This document shows, piece by piece, positions 6,048 to 6,396 of a DNA stretch of 6,396 nucleotides. Source of the stretch: an uncultured Clostridium sp. (GTDB lineage: Bacteria; Bacillota; Clostridia; TANB77; CAG-508); NCBI GenBank assembly GCA_947426875.1, contig CANEFU010000069.1:1-6396 (forward strand), in the 5' to 3' direction. Both the position numbers and the translations under genes were made by a program. The notes under the pieces were generated by a model. The model did no database searches. It saw nothing but the letters and a program-made list of their open reading frames with translations, and was not told where the DNA came from. The stretch's first letter is position 1. Every line of letters starts with the position of its first letter.

Positions 6048-6127
6048 CCAGTATTCATCAAATTTTAGAAAGTATTTATAATTATTCGGAGATAATACAA
6101 GTTTATCTTTTTTTTTATTTCATTTTA

Positions 6128-6136
6128 TGGTATAAC
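6128..6136 (+). promoter_or_regulatory. Candidate extended -10 promoter of the MBL-fold gene
   Basis: TGGTATAAC matches the extended -10 form (TGN plus TATAAC) 33 nt before the start codon. The -35 position is only a T-run, so the call is tentative. Confidence 0.35.
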
Positions 6137-6168
6137 TATTGTATGATAATTAAAGGGGGTTTTATGCT

Positions 6169-6396
6169 ATGAAAATTACTTTTATCGGTACTGGAAATAT
6201 GTCATCTACTACAAGATGTAATACTAGCTTATTAGTAGATAATATTTTATTCGATTTAGGCATGGGAACTATCAAACAAATTGAAAGACTAAAAGTTTAT
6301 ACCAAATCAATCCAATACGTTTGTATTTCTCATTATCATTCTGACCATTTTTTTGATATTCCCAATTTGCTAATTGGTAGAGAAAGAAGAAATGAG
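6169..6396 (+). CDS. MBL-fold metallohydrolase, 5' part only (runs off the right edge)
   Basis: 76 codons are visible, starting MKITFIGTGNMSSTTRCNTS. The N-terminal beta strands, LLVDNILFDLGMGT (21-34) and the metal-binding signature SHYHSDH (His55, His57, Asp59, His60) identify the metallo-beta-lactamase fold, which binds two metals, usually Zn2+. The arrangement of a GTGN loop, then an ILFDLG strand, then HxHxDH resembles the RNase Z/AtsA-like branch, but the rest of the protein is needed to decide between an RNase, a phosphodiesterase and another hydrolase. The start at 6169 is supported by AAAGGGGG (6152-6159), 9 nt upstream. An earlier ATG at 6164 reaches a stop after one codon. It is divergent from the tRNA and likely has its own promoter. 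Confidence 0.9.
   Translation, partial: MKITFIGTGNMSSTTRCNTSLLVDNILFDLGMGTIKQIERLKVYTKSIQYVCISHYHSDHFFDIPNLLIGRERRNE

Noticed and set aside
6006..6078. 9-bp inverted repeat TAAATACTT/AAGTATTTA flanking the tRNA promoter
   Set aside because: Short, AT-only core, arms about 55 nt apart and not extendable; expected by chance in DNA this AT-rich.
5893..6081. Plus-strand open frame containing GDPYGNRTHDSTLRGW
   Set aside because: It is the antisense reading of tRNA-Glu; this peptide is a familiar artefact of translating tRNA genes backwards.

Overview
The window is AT-rich, with strong Shine-Dalgarno sites, sigma-A-type promoters and short intergenic gaps. This points to a low-GC Gram-positive bacterium of the Clostridia/Firmicutes type, probably an uncultured gut or anaerobic lineage. 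The best lineage hint is two secreted or anchored proteins that begin with the prepilin-like GITLIALVITI leader, which I recall as common in gut Clostridia. No species can be named from the sequence.

Layout, left to right. (1) The 5' part of an alpha/beta-hydrolase gene (minus strand) runs off the left edge; it has a textbook TTGACA-17-TATAAT promoter. (2) A 27-bp minus-strand terminator hairpin at 519-579 ends the next gene. (3) A 453-aa protein (minus, 609-1970) has a prepilin-like N-terminus and an FGE/C-type-lectin-like C-terminal domain. Its last ~47 residues are rich in Tyr and Ser and use codons unlike the rest of the gene. (4) A divergent 251-bp intergenic region follows. (5) A plus-strand paralogue (2222-2806) shares the same leader but has a different body; it appears frameshifted near its 3' end, with the continuation visible up to 2873. 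(6) A perfect 18-bp inverted repeat at 2929-2970 is probably a bidirectional terminator between convergent genes. (7) A full-length 904-aa P-type IIA/IIB-like Ca2+/Mn2+ ATPase (minus, 3000-5714) starts at TTG. (8) Its leader holds a yybP-ykoY-type Mn2+ riboswitch (5825-5913) and an overlapping terminator hairpin (5789-5834). (9) tRNA-Glu(CTC) with encoded CCA (5928-6002, minus) lies 14 nt upstream of the aptamer. (10) The 5' part of an MBL-fold metallohydrolase (plus, from 6169) runs off the right edge.

How the parts work together. The clearest unit is tRNA-Glu, Mn2+ riboswitch, P-type ATPase. The only good promoter I can find for the set lies upstream of the tRNA. The aptamer's closing stem and the terminator stem share the same bases, so Mn2+ binding should release termination and turn on the exporter. 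The ATPase is therefore more likely a Mn2+ (or Mn2+/Ca2+) efflux pump than a plain calcium pump.

The second unit is the divergent pair of prepilin-like surface proteins. Their leaders are 91% identical in DNA, nearly all differences being synonymous, yet their bodies are unrelated. The C-terminal tail of the larger one looks like the variable region of a diversity-generating retroelement target. No reverse transcriptase or template repeat lies in this window, so that remains a hypothesis.
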